From: Variovorax boronicumulans
Lineage (GTDB): Bacteria > Pseudomonadota > Gammaproteobacteria > Burkholderiales > Burkholderiaceae_C
Assembly (NCBI RefSeq): GCF_030812215.1
Contig: NZ_JAUSSG010000003.1
Coordinates: 124,001-188,000, forward strand
DNA length: 64,000 nt
Direction: 5' to 3'
Made by a program: the position numbers and the translations under genes. Shown one piece after another: positions 16,685-24,930 of the stretch (position 1 is its first letter; every line of letters begins with the position of its first letter). The notes below the pieces were generated by a model that did not search any database, was not told the origin of the DNA, and saw only the letters and a list, made by a program, of their open reading frames with translations.

Positions 16685-17587
16685 TCAGCGCGCGGTGTCT
16701 TGCAGGAAGTCCCGGCCCATCGAGTCCAGGTCGCGCAACGAGAGGATCGGCGCGAACATGACGTCGCGCCGGTCCGTCGAGCGCTTCATGCCGAAGTACT
16801 GCTCGCCGATGGTTCGCTTCGTCATCTTGTAGAGGCGATCCTGGCCTTCTTCGGTGCCCTGCCCCAGGCGCGACATCGAAATTGCCGAAGCGTGGTGGCG
16901 CAGGTCGTGCTTCGAGAACACGAAGTTCAGCCCGGGCACGCTGTCGTTGATGTCGCGCTGCGTCAGCGCGATGAGCACGACGTTGTCACTCGCGTCGGGC
17001 AGACGCTGGCCGGCCCTGCGCGTCTCGGCCAGCACCTCGTCGGCCGAGTACTGTGCCCGGCCGCGCAACGCCGTTGTGGCGATCGGCGCCATGGGCGGCG
17101 AGGCCTTCACGTTCAGGTGCAGTTCGTCGGCGAGCACGCGCGCCATGCGTTGGGCGTCCTCGAGAGGGAAATCGTCCAGTGGCATCAGGTAGACCACCAC
17201 GCGACCGTCCGTGGTGGCCCGCGCGGCGGGAGCCAAGGGCGCCATCACGTATGCACCGGGCGGTGGTGCCAGGCGCGTGATGGCAACGGATTGCGTCGTG
17301 GGTGGGGTCGGTTCAGTGGGTGTCGTCACCGCCTGGACCTCGGATTCTTTGTCGAGACCCGCGATGTTTTCAACGATAGTTTTCGGAATGGTCAGCGGTA
17401 ACAGCACCGTGTCGAGCACCAGCGAGAAAGGTACGTCGATCTGCGTTGAGTGGCCGGTCGCCATCATGCGAGTGCCGGAATACGGCGCCAGCTTGCCGCA
17501 CGAGTCGCAGAAGGCCGTGGCGATAGTGCCGCAGCCGCTCAGGGCGCCACTCAGGAGCAGGATCGCAAGGGCTCTGGAAGCTGTCAT
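16685..17587 (-). CDS. Lipoprotein: YceK-like domain joined to an inactive archaemetzincin-like domain
   Basis: 300-residue predicted lipoprotein. The signal peptide ends in the lipobox LSGC. Residues 20-75 resemble YceK/YidQ lipoproteins (YSGTRMM, then IDVPFSLVLDTVLLPLTIP). After a proline-rich linker, residues 120-300 follow archaemetzincins (peptidase family M54): VVYLMPLDDFPLEDAQRMARVL, then QYSADEVL, then SVPGLNFVFSKHDL. The zinc site HExGHxxGxxH is replaced by TIGEQYFGMKRS, so both histidines and the glutamate are lost, although the following VMFAPILSLRDLDSMGRDF still matches the family. I infer a catalytically dead peptidase fold in the envelope. Confidence 0.75.
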   Translation of the reverse strand: MTASRALAILLLSGALSGCGTIATAFCDSCGKLAPYSGTRMMATGHSTQIDVPFSLVLDTVLLPLTIPKTIVENIAGLDKESEVQAVTTPTEPTPPTTQSVAITRLAPPPGAYVMAPLAPAARATTDGRVVVYLMPLDDFPLEDAQRMARVLADELHLNVKASPPMAPIATTALRGRAQYSADEVLAETRRAGQRLPDASDNVVLIALTQRDINDSVPGLNFVFSKHDLRHHASAISMSRLGQGTEEGQDRLYKMTKRTIGEQYFGMKRSTDRRDVMFAPILSLRDLDSMGRDFLQDTAR

Positions 17588-17654
17588 GGATGTTTCCCTC
17601 CATCTGTTTTTGCCGTTCCTCGTGCGGGCGATGGCGCACTCCTTGAGTTCGGTC

Positions 17655-17732
17655 TCAAACCGCACCAACCATGTGTCGGATGCGCGGGCATTTTTGGTGG
17701 GCTTCGGCGGACTGCAGGAACACGACCTTCAT
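17655..17732 (-). pseudogene. Truncated RelE/ParE toxin stub
   Basis: A 25-codon frame starts at an ATG overlapping the antitoxin stop. Its first 11 residues, MKVVFLQSAEA, are a typical RelE/ParE N-terminus. After that the sequence loses the expected helices and stops. No continuation was found in the other two frames before the next gene, so most of the toxin appears deleted rather than frameshifted. Confidence 0.55.
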
Positions 17733-17941
17733 TGCGCGCCCTCTTGATCCAGTTCGGTGAACACCTCGTCCGCAGACCTGAATTCGCCCCGTTCGATTTC
17801 GTGATGGCCGAGCATCAGGACTTTCAGCAGTTCGGGAATCGCTTCGCGTTCTTCGTTGGAGCGGACCGAAGGGGTCTCCACTGTCTCTGTGGCGTGACTC
17901 TTGGGATCGTTGATGGGTTGGACCCGCGTCGAAGAATTCAT
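17729..17941 (-). CDS. Orphan type II antitoxin
   Basis: 70-residue acidic protein (ELLKVLMLGHHEIERGEFRSADEVFTELDQEGAQ at its end). This C-terminus, and the ATGA overlap with a RelE/ParE-like start, mark it as the antitoxin of a pair whose toxin has been cut down to a stub. The N-terminal 25 residues look unstructured. It could remain as an autorepressor or anti-addiction gene, or simply be a relic. Confidence 0.6.
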   Translation of the reverse strand: MNSSTRVQPINDPKSHATETVETPSVRSNEEREAIPELLKVLMLGHHEIERGEFRSADEVFTELDQEGAQ

Positions 17942-17988
17942 TGGTCTCGCCCCGCTGTTGCCGTGGATCGGACGGATTGTGGTCTGAG

Positions 17989-18897
17989 TTAGGTCTTGCT
18001 TGCTTGTGCGATTGCGTCGTCGTCCTTGAACATGTGCTCCCCCGCAAAGTCCACGAACGCCCGCACCTTCGGCGACAGCTGCCGGCTCGATGACCACAGC
18101 GCCGAGAACTGCCCCTGGCGCACGAGGTGCGTCTCGAGCACGCGTTGCAGTTCGCCGCGGCAGAGCGAGTCGCGCGCGAGGAAGTCGGGCATGTAGGCCA
18201 CGCCGAGGCCGGCCACGGCCGCGCCGAGCATGGCTTCCATGTTGTTGCACAGCAGGCCGGGCGGCAGTTGGGTGGGCAGGCCGGGCAGGTCCCAGTCCTC
18301 GATCTTTCCGCCGGTCACGAACTTGTAGCGCAGGCAACTGTGCCGGGCCAGGTCGGCCGGCACTTGCGGCACGCCGTGTTCGGCCAGGTAGGCGGGCGAG
18401 GCGACCAGCACGAAGTTGAACGGGCCGAGCCGGCGCGCCACGAGCTGCGAGTCGCCGAGCTCGCCGCTGCGGATCGCCACGTCCACGCCCTCGGCGATCA
18501 CGTCGACCAGCCGGTCGTTGAAGTCGAGGTCGAGTTCGATCTCGGGGTAGCGCGCCTTGAAGGCCGGCAGGATCGGCAGCAGGAAGCGATAGCCGATGGT
18601 CGGCAGGCTCACGCGAAGGCGACCCCTGGGCGCTGCGACCGCGTCCTGCATCATGGCCCGCGCATCGTCGAGCTCATCGAGGATGCGGCGGCAGCGCTCG
18701 TGGAACATGGCGCCTTCCTCGGTCAGCCGCACATGCCGTGTGGTGCGGTTGAAGAGCCGCAGGCCCAGCTGCTGTTCGAGCCGCGCGACGTTCTTGCCCA
18801 CGGCCGAGGCCGAGATGCCCAGCAGCCGCCCGGCCTTGGCAAAGCTCAACAGGTCGGCCGCCCGCACGAAGGATTCGAGTCCGCTGAAGCTGTCCAT
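17989..18897 (-). CDS. LysR-family transcriptional regulator
   Basis: 302 residues. An N-terminal winged helix-turn-helix (residues 1-60: FVRAADLLSFAKAGRLLGISASAVGKNVARLE) is followed by the periplasmic-binding-like effector domain beginning near RGRLRVSLPTIGY. It is divergent from the MFS efflux gene, with 109 bp between the two starts. LysR proteins usually bind such shared gaps and control the divergent gene and themselves, so the MFS pump is the likely target. Confidence 0.92.
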   Translation of the reverse strand: MDSFSGLESFVRAADLLSFAKAGRLLGISASAVGKNVARLEQQLGLRLFNRTTRHVRLTEEGAMFHERCRRILDELDDARAMMQDAVAAPRGRLRVSLPTIGYRFLLPILPAFKARYPEIELDLDFNDRLVDVIAEGVDVAIRSGELGDSQLVARRLGPFNFVLVASPAYLAEHGVPQVPADLARHSCLRYKFVTGGKIEDWDLPGLPTQLPPGLLCNNMEAMLGAAVAGLGVAYMPDFLARDSLCRGELQRVLETHLVRQGQFSALWSSSRQLSPKVRAFVDFAGEHMFKDDDAIAQASKT

Positions 18898-19006
18898 GGA
18901 TTAACAACCTTGGGTTGGGAGTGTGAGGATCAATGGCGCCATTTTCATTCCATTGATTCCTTTCTATCTTCGGTGGCTCCTTTTCCACTTCGCGTGAAAG
19001 CCACCG

Positions 19007-20533
19007 ATGTCTTCGCCTTCTCCTTCAAAGAACTGGCTGCTGGCCGCCGTCTGCCTCGCGGCGCTGGGCATGCCGCTGAGCTTCACCGGCCCGGCGGTGG
19101 TGCTGCCCGCGATCCGCGACGCATTGGGTGGCACCCCGGTGCAGCTGAACTGGGTGACCAACGCCTTCATGCTGAGCTTCGGCGCGACGCTGATGGCGGC
19201 CGGCGCGCTCGCCGATGCCTACGGCCGCAAGCGCGTCTTCCTGATGGGGCTCGCGGTGGTCGCGCTGAGCAGTTCGCTGCTGACGCTCGCGCCGGGCATC
19301 GTCGCCTTCGATCTCGCGCGTGCCTTGCAGGGGCTGGGCTCGGCGGCTGCGTTCGCGGCGGGCACGGCGGCGCTGGCGCAGGTGTTCGACGGCGCGGCGC
19401 GCACGCGGGCGTTCAGCTTCATCGGCACGTCGTTCGGCGTGGGGCTGTCGTGCGGCTCGATCCTCTCGGGCTGGCTCGCCGAGAGCTTCGGCTGGCAGTC
19501 GGTGATGCTGAGCCCGGGAGCGATCAGCCTTCTTGCGCTTTGCATCGCCTCGCTGAGCATGCGCGAGTCGAGCAATCCGCATGCGATGGGGCTCGACATG
19601 CCGGGCACGCTCACCTTCACCGCCGCGCTGACGCTGCTCACGCTCGGCGTGCTGCAGGCGCCCGACAGCGGCTGGGGCAGCCCGTGGGTGATCGGCGCGC
19701 TGGCGGGCGCGGCGCTGATGGGCGCGGCCTTCATCGCCATCGAGCGGCGCGTGGCGCATCCGATGCTCGACCTGTCGCTGTTCCGCTTTCCGCGTTTTGT
19801 CGGCGTGCAGCTGCTGGCTGCGGCGCCGGCCTATGGTTTCGTCGTGCTGCTGGTGCTGCTGCCGATCCGCTTCATCGGGCTGGAAGGGCGCAGCGCGATG
19901 GAGGCGGGCGTGTTCATGTTCGCGCTCTCGGGGCCGATCCTCGTGGTGCCGACGCTCGCGGCGTCGCTTGCGCACCGGTTTTCCGCCGGCGTGATCTCTG
20001 CAGTGGGCTTGCTGGTGTGCGCGGCGGGGTTGCTCTGGCTCAGTTACTGCGCGCCGGGCACGCCGCTGCACGCGATCGTGTGGCCGCTGCTCCTGATCGG
20101 CGCGGGCATCGGCCTGCCGTGGGGCCTGATGGACGGGCTCGCGGTGAGCGTGGTGCCGCGCGAGCGCGCGGGCATGGCGTCGGGCATCTTCAACACGGTG
20201 CGGGTGGCGGGGGAGGGCATCGCACTTGCGCTGGTCGGGGCGGGGTTGACGGCGCTGGTGGCGCTGCAACTGGGGCGCTTGCCCGCGCATCCCGGCGCGG
20301 CGGCATCGCAGGCGGCGCAGCGGGTGACGACGGGCGACCTGTCGCAGGCGCTCGCGCTGCTGCCGGGCGTGGACCGCGCGGCGCTGCTGCATGCGTATGG
20401 CGCGGCGTTCGGCACGCTGCTCTGCGTGCTGGCCGGCGTGACTGTGTTGACGGCGCTGGTGGTGTTCGTGTTCCTGCGTGGCGAGACCCACGCCGAAGCG
20501 GGCGCGGTCGCATTGGAGTCGTCGGCCTGTTGA
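19007..20533 (+). CDS. MFS drug efflux transporter, EmrB/QacA-like
   Basis: 508-residue membrane protein with about 14 hydrophobic segments, the DHA2 layout. The first helix ends in LSFTGPAVVLPAIRDAL, followed by QLNWVTNAFMLSFGATLMAAGALADAYGRKRVF, the family's motif A with a DxxGRK-type loop. A motif-C-like stretch GLGSAAAFAAGTAAL is present. DHA2 pumps use proton exchange to export drugs or toxic organics. Control by the divergent LysR gene is likely. Substrate not predictable. Confidence 0.9.
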   Translation: MSSPSPSKNWLLAAVCLAALGMPLSFTGPAVVLPAIRDALGGTPVQLNWVTNAFMLSFGATLMAAGALADAYGRKRVFLMGLAVVALSSSLLTLAPGIVAFDLARALQGLGSAAAFAAGTAALAQVFDGAARTRAFSFIGTSFGVGLSCGSILSGWLAESFGWQSVMLSPGAISLLALCIASLSMRESSNPHAMGLDMPGTLTFTAALTLLTLGVLQAPDSGWGSPWVIGALAGAALMGAAFIAIERRVAHPMLDLSLFRFPRFVGVQLLAAAPAYGFVVLLVLLPIRFIGLEGRSAMEAGVFMFALSGPILVVPTLAASLAHRFSAGVISAVGLLVCAAGLLWLSYCAPGTPLHAIVWPLLLIGAGIGLPWGLMDGLAVSVVPRERAGMASGIFNTVRVAGEGIALALVGAGLTALVALQLGRLPAHPGAAASQAAQRVTTGDLSQALALLPGVDRAALLHAYGAAFGTLLCVLAGVTVLTALVVFVFLRGETHAEAGAVALESSAC

Positions 20534-20581
20534 AGGCAAGGCGTCACAAAGAACCTGCAGGTCTTCCTGTCCAATAGCGGC

Positions 20582-20806
20582 ATGGAACACCTACCGAACG
20601 ACGTGGCCGAGCGCCTCACCGAACTCGAGATCAAGTCGAGCTACGCCGACGATCTGCTGGAACAGCTGAACATGACGATCTACCGGCAACAGCAGCAGAT
20701 CGACAGCCTGATCCAGCAGGTGGCGCACCTGCGGCAACTGAGCCAGAACGCGGGGCAGGACGGGGCGACGCGCAATCTTCGCGACGAGCTACCGCCGCAT
20801 TACTGA
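20582..20806 (+). CDS. slyX: SlyX family protein
   Basis: 74-residue protein, a single heptad-patterned coiled coil from about residue 8 to 55 (VAERLTELEIKSSYADDLLEQLNMTIYRQQQQIDSLIQQV) with the SlyX-typical end LRDELPPHY. Function unknown across the family. It lies 48 bp after the MFS gene and converges on the hemolysin III-like gene with 10 bp between stops. Confidence 0.92.
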   Translation: MEHLPNDVAERLTELEIKSSYADDLLEQLNMTIYRQQQQIDSLIQQVAHLRQLSQNAGQDGATRNLRDELPPHY

Positions 20807-20816
20807 ACGGGAAAGC

Positions 20817-21524
20817 TCAGCCGTGCGAATGCCAGAGCACCGCGAAGAAATGGCAGGTGCTGCCGGCCAGCACGAAGAGGTGCCACACCGAATGGGCGAA
20901 GCGGATCTTGTTGTCGAACAGGAAGACGACGGCACCCGCGGTATAGAAGAGTCCGCCGGCCACGAGCCAGCCCAGCCCCGCCGGTGACATGCGCTCGTAC
21001 AGCGGCACCGCCGCCATCAGCGCCATCCAGCCCATCGCCACATAGAGCCCGGTCGACCACAGCGGATGCTGCAGCCGGTTGAACAGCTTGGCACCCACGC
21101 CCAGCGCGGCCGCCGCGCAGATCGCGCCGAACAGCGTCCAGCCCCACGGCCCGCGCAGCACGCCGAACAAGAAGGGCATGTAGCTGCCCGCGATGAAGAG
21201 ATAGATCGCCGCGTGGTCCAGCCGGTTGAACCAGGCCTTGGCCCGGCCGATGGGCAGCGCGTGGTACAGCGTGGAGATGAGGTACAGCACGATGGCCGTG
21301 CCCGCGAAGAGCGAAACGCCGACCACGCTGGCGGCCTGGCCCTTCTGGGCGGCGCTGTAGACCAGGATCGGCAGCGAGGCGATCGCCAGCAGCAGGCCGA
21401 GGCCGTGGCTCAGGGCGTTGAAGAGTTCTTCCATCCCGGTCTGGTCGCGCGCCGCAGAGGCCGGCTTTTTCTTCGGATCGACGGGAAGGGGCTGCAGCTG
21501 CATGGGTGGGCTATTCGTCATCAT
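20817..21524 (-). CDS. Hemolysin III family membrane protein (PAQR/TrhA-like)
   Basis: 235 residues with seven hydrophobic helices. The PAQR zinc-site pattern is complete: S and H in LISTLYHAL, D and H in RLDHAAIYLFIAGSY, and the paired histidines in AHSVWHLFVLAGSTCHFFAV. Bacterial members are linked to membrane fluidity control rather than proven haemolysis. The start at 21524 is chosen because TGAGGT lies upstream; the next codon is also ATG. Confidence 0.88.
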   Translation of the reverse strand: MMTNSPPMQLQPLPVDPKKKPASAARDQTGMEELFNALSHGLGLLLAIASLPILVYSAAQKGQAASVVGVSLFAGTAIVLYLISTLYHALPIGRAKAWFNRLDHAAIYLFIAGSYMPFLFGVLRGPWGWTLFGAICAAAALGVGAKLFNRLQHPLWSTGLYVAMGWMALMAAVPLYERMSPAGLGWLVAGGLFYTAGAVVFLFDNKIRFAHSVWHLFVLAGSTCHFFAVLWHSHG

Positions 21525-21584
21525 GAACAGAACCTCAGGAATCGGGTTTGGTTTCGCATGGATTCGCAAAACCGGCAGATCATG

Positions 21585-22148
21585 TTACTTGACCTGCTGT
21601 TTGCCGAGTTTGCGTGCCAATGTGCGCCGATGCATGCCGAGGCGCCGCGCGGTCTCGGAGATGTTGAAGCCGGTCTCTGCCAGCATCTCGTGGATGCGCT
21701 CCCATTCGAGCGTCTTGATCGAGGTCGAGCGGTTGGTCAGCTCCACCTCGGTGGTGCCGGTCGCGCGGCCGAAGGCGGCCTCGATGTCGTCGGTGTTCGA
21801 GGGCTTGGCGAGATAGTGGCAGGCGCCCAGCTTGATGGCCTCCACCGCGGTGGCGATGCTGGCGAAGCCCGTGAGCACCACGATCAGCGCCTTCGGGTTG
21901 TGCCGGTGCAGCATCTGCACGCAAGCCAGGCCCGAGGCCTCGCCGTTGAGTTTCAGGTCGACCACCGCATAGCCCGGCGATTGCTCCGGCGACCGGGTCT
22001 CCAGCAACGCCTCGACGTCCTCCGCATTGCTCGCATGCATCACCGTGTAGCCGCGGCGCTCGAAGGAGCGGCTGAGCGTGCGCGCGAAGGCCTCGTCGTC
22101 CTCGACGATCAGCAGCTGGCGTGGGGCTTGGGCGGTTTCTTCCGTCAT
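21585..22148 (-). CDS. regA: Redox response regulator, RegA/RoxR/ActR type
   Basis: 187 residues: receiver domain (residues 15-130; acidic pocket in LLIVEDDEAF, phospho-acceptor Asp in YAVVDLKLNG, Lys in YLAKPSNTDD) and a short Fis-type helix-turn-helix at the end (GFNISETARRLGMHRRTLARKLGK). This compact layout is the RegA/PrrA/ActR family, global regulators of respiration and redox balance. The ATG overlaps the sensor kinase stop. It is the last gene of the cyo unit. Confidence 0.92.
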   Translation of the reverse strand: MTEETAQAPRQLLIVEDDEAFARTLSRSFERRGYTVMHASNAEDVEALLETRSPEQSPGYAVVDLKLNGEASGLACVQMLHRHNPKALIVVLTGFASIATAVEAIKLGACHYLAKPSNTDDIEAAFGRATGTTEVELTNRSTSIKTLEWERIHEMLAETGFNISETARRLGMHRRTLARKLGKQQVK

Positions 22149-23560
22149 GGCTTGGCGTTGGCGATGGGCTCTGCCGGCGAGGCCGCCTCGTCGTCGGCTT
22201 CCTCTTCTTCCAGCACGATGGCCGCGAGCGGCAGCGTGACGGTCACGATGGCTCCGCCCTCGGGTCGATTGCGCGCCGCGACGCGGCCGCCCAAGGTGCG
22301 CGCCACATTGGCGACGAGGAACAGCCCGAGCCCGCCGCCCGGGCGGCCCTTGCTCGACTGGTAGGGCTTGCCGAATTCCTTGAGGATCGCCGGCAGGAAC
22401 CCCGGACCCGCGTCGGTGACGGTGATCGTGAGGTCGTCGGCATCGTGCGCCGCCTCGAGGCGCAACCAGTGCGGCGAGGCCTCCAGGGCGTTGTCCAGCA
22501 CGTTGCAGATCATCTGCTTGAGGGCCGAGTCGGAGACCATGGGCAGGTCCTGGCCGAAGCGGTTGTCGTAGTCGAATTCCTCGACCGGGCGGGTGGTGCG
22601 CCACTCTTCCACGAGGTCATCGAGGAAGGTGCTCACCGTGGTTTCTTCGGACGACTCGCCGCGCGCCTCCCCAGCCGACAGGAGGATGCCGCTCACGATG
22701 CTCTTGCAGCGCTGTATCTGCAGTTCCATCTCGGCCACCTCGGTCAAAAGCTCGGGATCGGAGCTGAAGTGCGGCAGCCGCCGCCAGTCTCCGAGGATCA
22801 CCGCCAGCGTGGCGAGGGGCGTGCCCAGTTCGTGCGCGGCGCCCGAGGCGAGCAGGCCCATGCGCACGATGTGTTCTTCTTCCGAGGCGCGCTGGCGCAG
22901 GTCGGCCAGCCGCGCATCGCGTGCGCGCAGGTTGCCGCTGATGCGGGTGATGAAGATCACCAGCAGCGCCGCGTTGAGCGCAAAGCACACCAGCATGCCC
23001 TGGATGTACGGGCTCCAGAGGCCCCGGTTGTGGTCCAGCGGCAGCGCGAGCGGGCGCGAGAACAGCGCAAGGCCTGCGAAGCACAGGCTGGTGATGACCA
23101 CGATGGTCCAGGTCGACCAGGCCTTCAGCAGCACCGCACCCAAAATTACCTGCAGCAGGTAGAGAAAGACGAACGGGTTGGTCGCGCCGCCGCTCAGGTA
23201 GAGCTGGGCCGTGAGCGTGGCCACGTCGACCAGCAGCGCGAGGAACAGCTCGCCGTTGGTCACGCGGCGGTGGGTCCGCGAGCGCAGCAGGCTCACCATG
23301 TTGAAGAGGGCGAGGCAGGTGAGCACCTGCAGCATGTTGTCCAGCGGCAGCCGGATGCCGAAGCCGTAGTGCACCACCAGGATGGTGGCCACCTGCCCGA
23401 CCACCGCGAACCAGCGCAGCTGGATCAGCTGCTGCATGTTCTTGTGGCCGGTGGCGTTGTCCAGGCTCGCCACGCCGGCGCGGGGGGCGGGCAGTTCGCC
23501 CGCGACCGCTTCAGTCGCGGCGCGCATCGGAGCGAGGGCTGGGGTCGGCATGGGCCGCAT
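22145..23560 (-). CDS. regB: Redox sensor histidine kinase, RegB/RoxS type
   Basis: 471-residue membrane kinase with six hydrophobic segments. The quinone-site motif of RegB, GGxTNPF, is present as GGATNPFVFLYLLQV. The H-box is GLLASGAAHELGTPLATLA, and the redox-active Cys position is kept in LQIQRCKSIVSGIL. ATPase boxes are ICNVLDNALEASP, DAGPGFLP and GGGLGLFLVANV. It should sense quinone redox state and control the partner regulator. Its start lies inside the SURF1 gene; an ATG at 23527 would reduce the overlap from 50 to 17 bp. Confidence 0.92.
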   Translation of the reverse strand: MRPMPTPALAPMRAATEAVAGELPAPRAGVASLDNATGHKNMQQLIQLRWFAVVGQVATILVVHYGFGIRLPLDNMLQVLTCLALFNMVSLLRSRTHRRVTNGELFLALLVDVATLTAQLYLSGGATNPFVFLYLLQVILGAVLLKAWSTWTIVVITSLCFAGLALFSRPLALPLDHNRGLWSPYIQGMLVCFALNAALLVIFITRISGNLRARDARLADLRQRASEEEHIVRMGLLASGAAHELGTPLATLAVILGDWRRLPHFSSDPELLTEVAEMELQIQRCKSIVSGILLSAGEARGESSEETTVSTFLDDLVEEWRTTRPVEEFDYDNRFGQDLPMVSDSALKQMICNVLDNALEASPHWLRLEAAHDADDLTITVTDAGPGFLPAILKEFGKPYQSSKGRPGGGLGLFLVANVARTLGGRVAARNRPEGGAIVTVTLPLAAIVLEEEEADDEAASPAEPIANAKP

Positions 23561-24377
23561 TTTCGCTGCTGCCGCCGGGAGCCCGCCCGGCGCGCCTGCG
23601 CCCGTCGCGCCAGACGAACCAGGCGGCGCCCAGCACCATCAGCGCGAGGCCATACCAGGTGAGGGCGTAGACGAGGTGGCTGTTGGGAAAGGTGATGACC
23701 GTGAGGCCGCGCACGGGGTAGTCGGCCATGTCGGCCGCTTGGGGCGAGATCGACGGATCGGCCTCGGCATCGACGAAGTAGGGCGCCACGTCATTCAGCC
23801 CGCGTGCCGCGCCGATGGCCTGCACGTCGCGCGAGAACCAGCGGTCGGCGGCGGGGTCGTTCTTGCGGAGGAAACCGCCCTGGGGTTCGGTGATGCGCAA
23901 GAGGCCGGCGACGGTGACTTCGCCCTTCACCTCGGTGGCTGCGCGGCTCGCGCGGTCGCGTGCTTCGGGCGGCACGAAGCCGCGATTGACCAGCACCACG
24001 GTCCCGTCGGCCGCACGCAGCGGCGTCAGCACCCAGAAGCCGGCGCCGAGCCGGGTGCTGGCCTGGGTCAGCGTTTCCTTGTCGTGCAGGAAGGTGCCGG
24101 TGAGGCGCACATGGCGGTATTCGTCGTTGGCCGCGCTCACTTGCGGCCAGTCGGCGCGCGCCGGGGGCTCGGCGGCCGGGGCATGCACGCGCTGGTCGAC
24201 GCGGGCGATGAGATCGAGCTTCCAGGCCCTGCGCTCGACCTGCCAGGTGCCGAGCGCGAAGAAGCCGGCAAAGGCCAGCACCGCACAGACCGCCAGTGCC
24301 ACCCGGGCGGCCGCGGAGCGCGGGCGGCCTGCCGGTTTGTCGTGGCTGGAGAGGAGGTCTGGCGGCGGTGTCGTCAA
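23511..24377 (-). CDS. SURF1 family oxidase assembly protein
   Basis: 288 residues with the SURF1 plan: an N-terminal membrane helix followed by FFALGTWQVERRAWKLDLI, a periplasmic domain containing YRHVRLTGTFLHD and VLVNRGFVPPEAR, and a C-terminal helix (HLVYALTWYGLALMVLGAAWFVWRD). SURF1 helps insert haem a or o in haem-copper oxidases. It starts in overlap with cyoD and overlaps regB, so assembly and sensing genes are coupled to the oxidase. Confidence 0.9.
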   Translation of the reverse strand: MTTPPPDLLSSHDKPAGRPRSAAARVALAVCAVLAFAGFFALGTWQVERRAWKLDLIARVDQRVHAPAAEPPARADWPQVSAANDEYRHVRLTGTFLHDKETLTQASTRLGAGFWVLTPLRAADGTVVLVNRGFVPPEARDRASRAATEVKGEVTVAGLLRITEPQGGFLRKNDPAADRWFSRDVQAIGAARGLNDVAPYFVDAEADPSISPQAADMADYPVRGLTVITFPNSHLVYALTWYGLALMVLGAAWFVWRDGRRRAGRAPGGSSENAAHADPSPRSDARRD

Positions 24378-24775
24378 GGCATGTTCTTCATGTCGTGGAC
24401 CGACATCGGCATCATGTTGGTGTTCATGTGGTACATGACCCAGAGCGAACCGGCCAGCGTGATGACGACCAGCACGATCGTGAAGATCAGCGCCAGCATG
24501 TTCCAGCCGCTCTCGGACTTGGCGTCCATGTGCAGGAAATAGATCATGTGCACCACGATCTGCACCGCGGCGAAGCCCAGGATGATGAGCGAGGTGGTGT
24601 TCGCGTTAGGAATCACCTTGCCCATGACGAGCCAGAACGGAATCGCCGTCAGGATCACGGCCAGCACGAAGCCGGTCATGTAGCCCTTGAAGGTGCTGTG
24701 GCTCACGGGGCCATCGTCGTGATGGTCGTCGTGCGCGTCATGACCGTGCGCGGCGGTGTCGATGTGGGCGCTCAT
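24374..24775 (-). CDS. cyoD: Cytochrome bo3 ubiquinol oxidase subunit IV
   Basis: 133 residues: a histidine/aspartate-rich N-terminus, then three membrane helices (TGFVLAVILTAIPFWLVM, IILGFAAVQIVVHMIYFLHMD, LALIFTIVLVVITLAGSLWVMYHM). This is the small CyoD subunit that stabilises the oxidase core. The start overlaps the stop of a 52-residue mini-ORF that fills the gap after cyoC, and the stop overlaps SURF1. Confidence 0.93.
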   Translation of the reverse strand: MSAHIDTAAHGHDAHDDHHDDGPVSHSTFKGYMTGFVLAVILTAIPFWLVMGKVIPNANTTSLIILGFAAVQIVVHMIYFLHMDAKSESGWNMLALIFTIVLVVITLAGSLWVMYHMNTNMMPMSVHDMKNMP

Positions 24776-24930
24776 TGAACAACCTTGCTGTGTGATACGT
24801 CGGCAATGCTCTTGTCGAGGAACACCGTGGAACCGGCTTTGCCGGGCCACTGGTGTTGCCCCCGGTAGGGGGAAGGAGAAGCGACACGAAGTGCGCGGAG
24901 CCTGGGGGCGAGCCTTATTGCCGCGCTCAT
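24772..24930 (-). CDS. 52-residue bridging mini-ORF between cyoC and cyoD
   Basis: The ATG overlaps the cyoC stop (ATGA) and the TGA overlaps the cyoD start (ATGA), so a ribosome could pass from cyoC to cyoD without leaving the message. The peptide begins [16 protein letters not shown] and is basic, with no recognisable domain; much of it is encoded by an intergenic repeat. It may be a coupling device rather than a functional protein. Confidence 0.5.
   Translation of the reverse strand: MSAAIRLAPRLRALRVASPSPYRGQHQWPGKAGSTVFLDKSIADVSHSKVVQ
24841..24907 (+). repeat. Operon-gap repeat, copy A (antisense to the genes)
   Basis: On the plus strand it starts GCCGGGCC, has a central hairpin GCCCCCGGTAGGGGGA, and ends ACACGAAGTGCGCGGAG then CCTGGGGG. 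The words GCCGGGCC, the C-run/G-run hairpin and ACACGAAGTGC recur in copy C at 33.75 kb. It lies wholly inside the cyoC/cyoD gap. Confidence 0.7.

Noticed and set aside
17588-17668. 27-codon upstream extension of the lipoprotein gene
   Set aside because: It would place charged residues before the signal peptide and bury the lipobox; the ATG at 17587 gives a normal lipoprotein signal.
22121-23662. 513-codon frame opposite regB
   Set aside because: Low-complexity Arg/Gln/His text exactly antisense to a clear histidine kinase gene.
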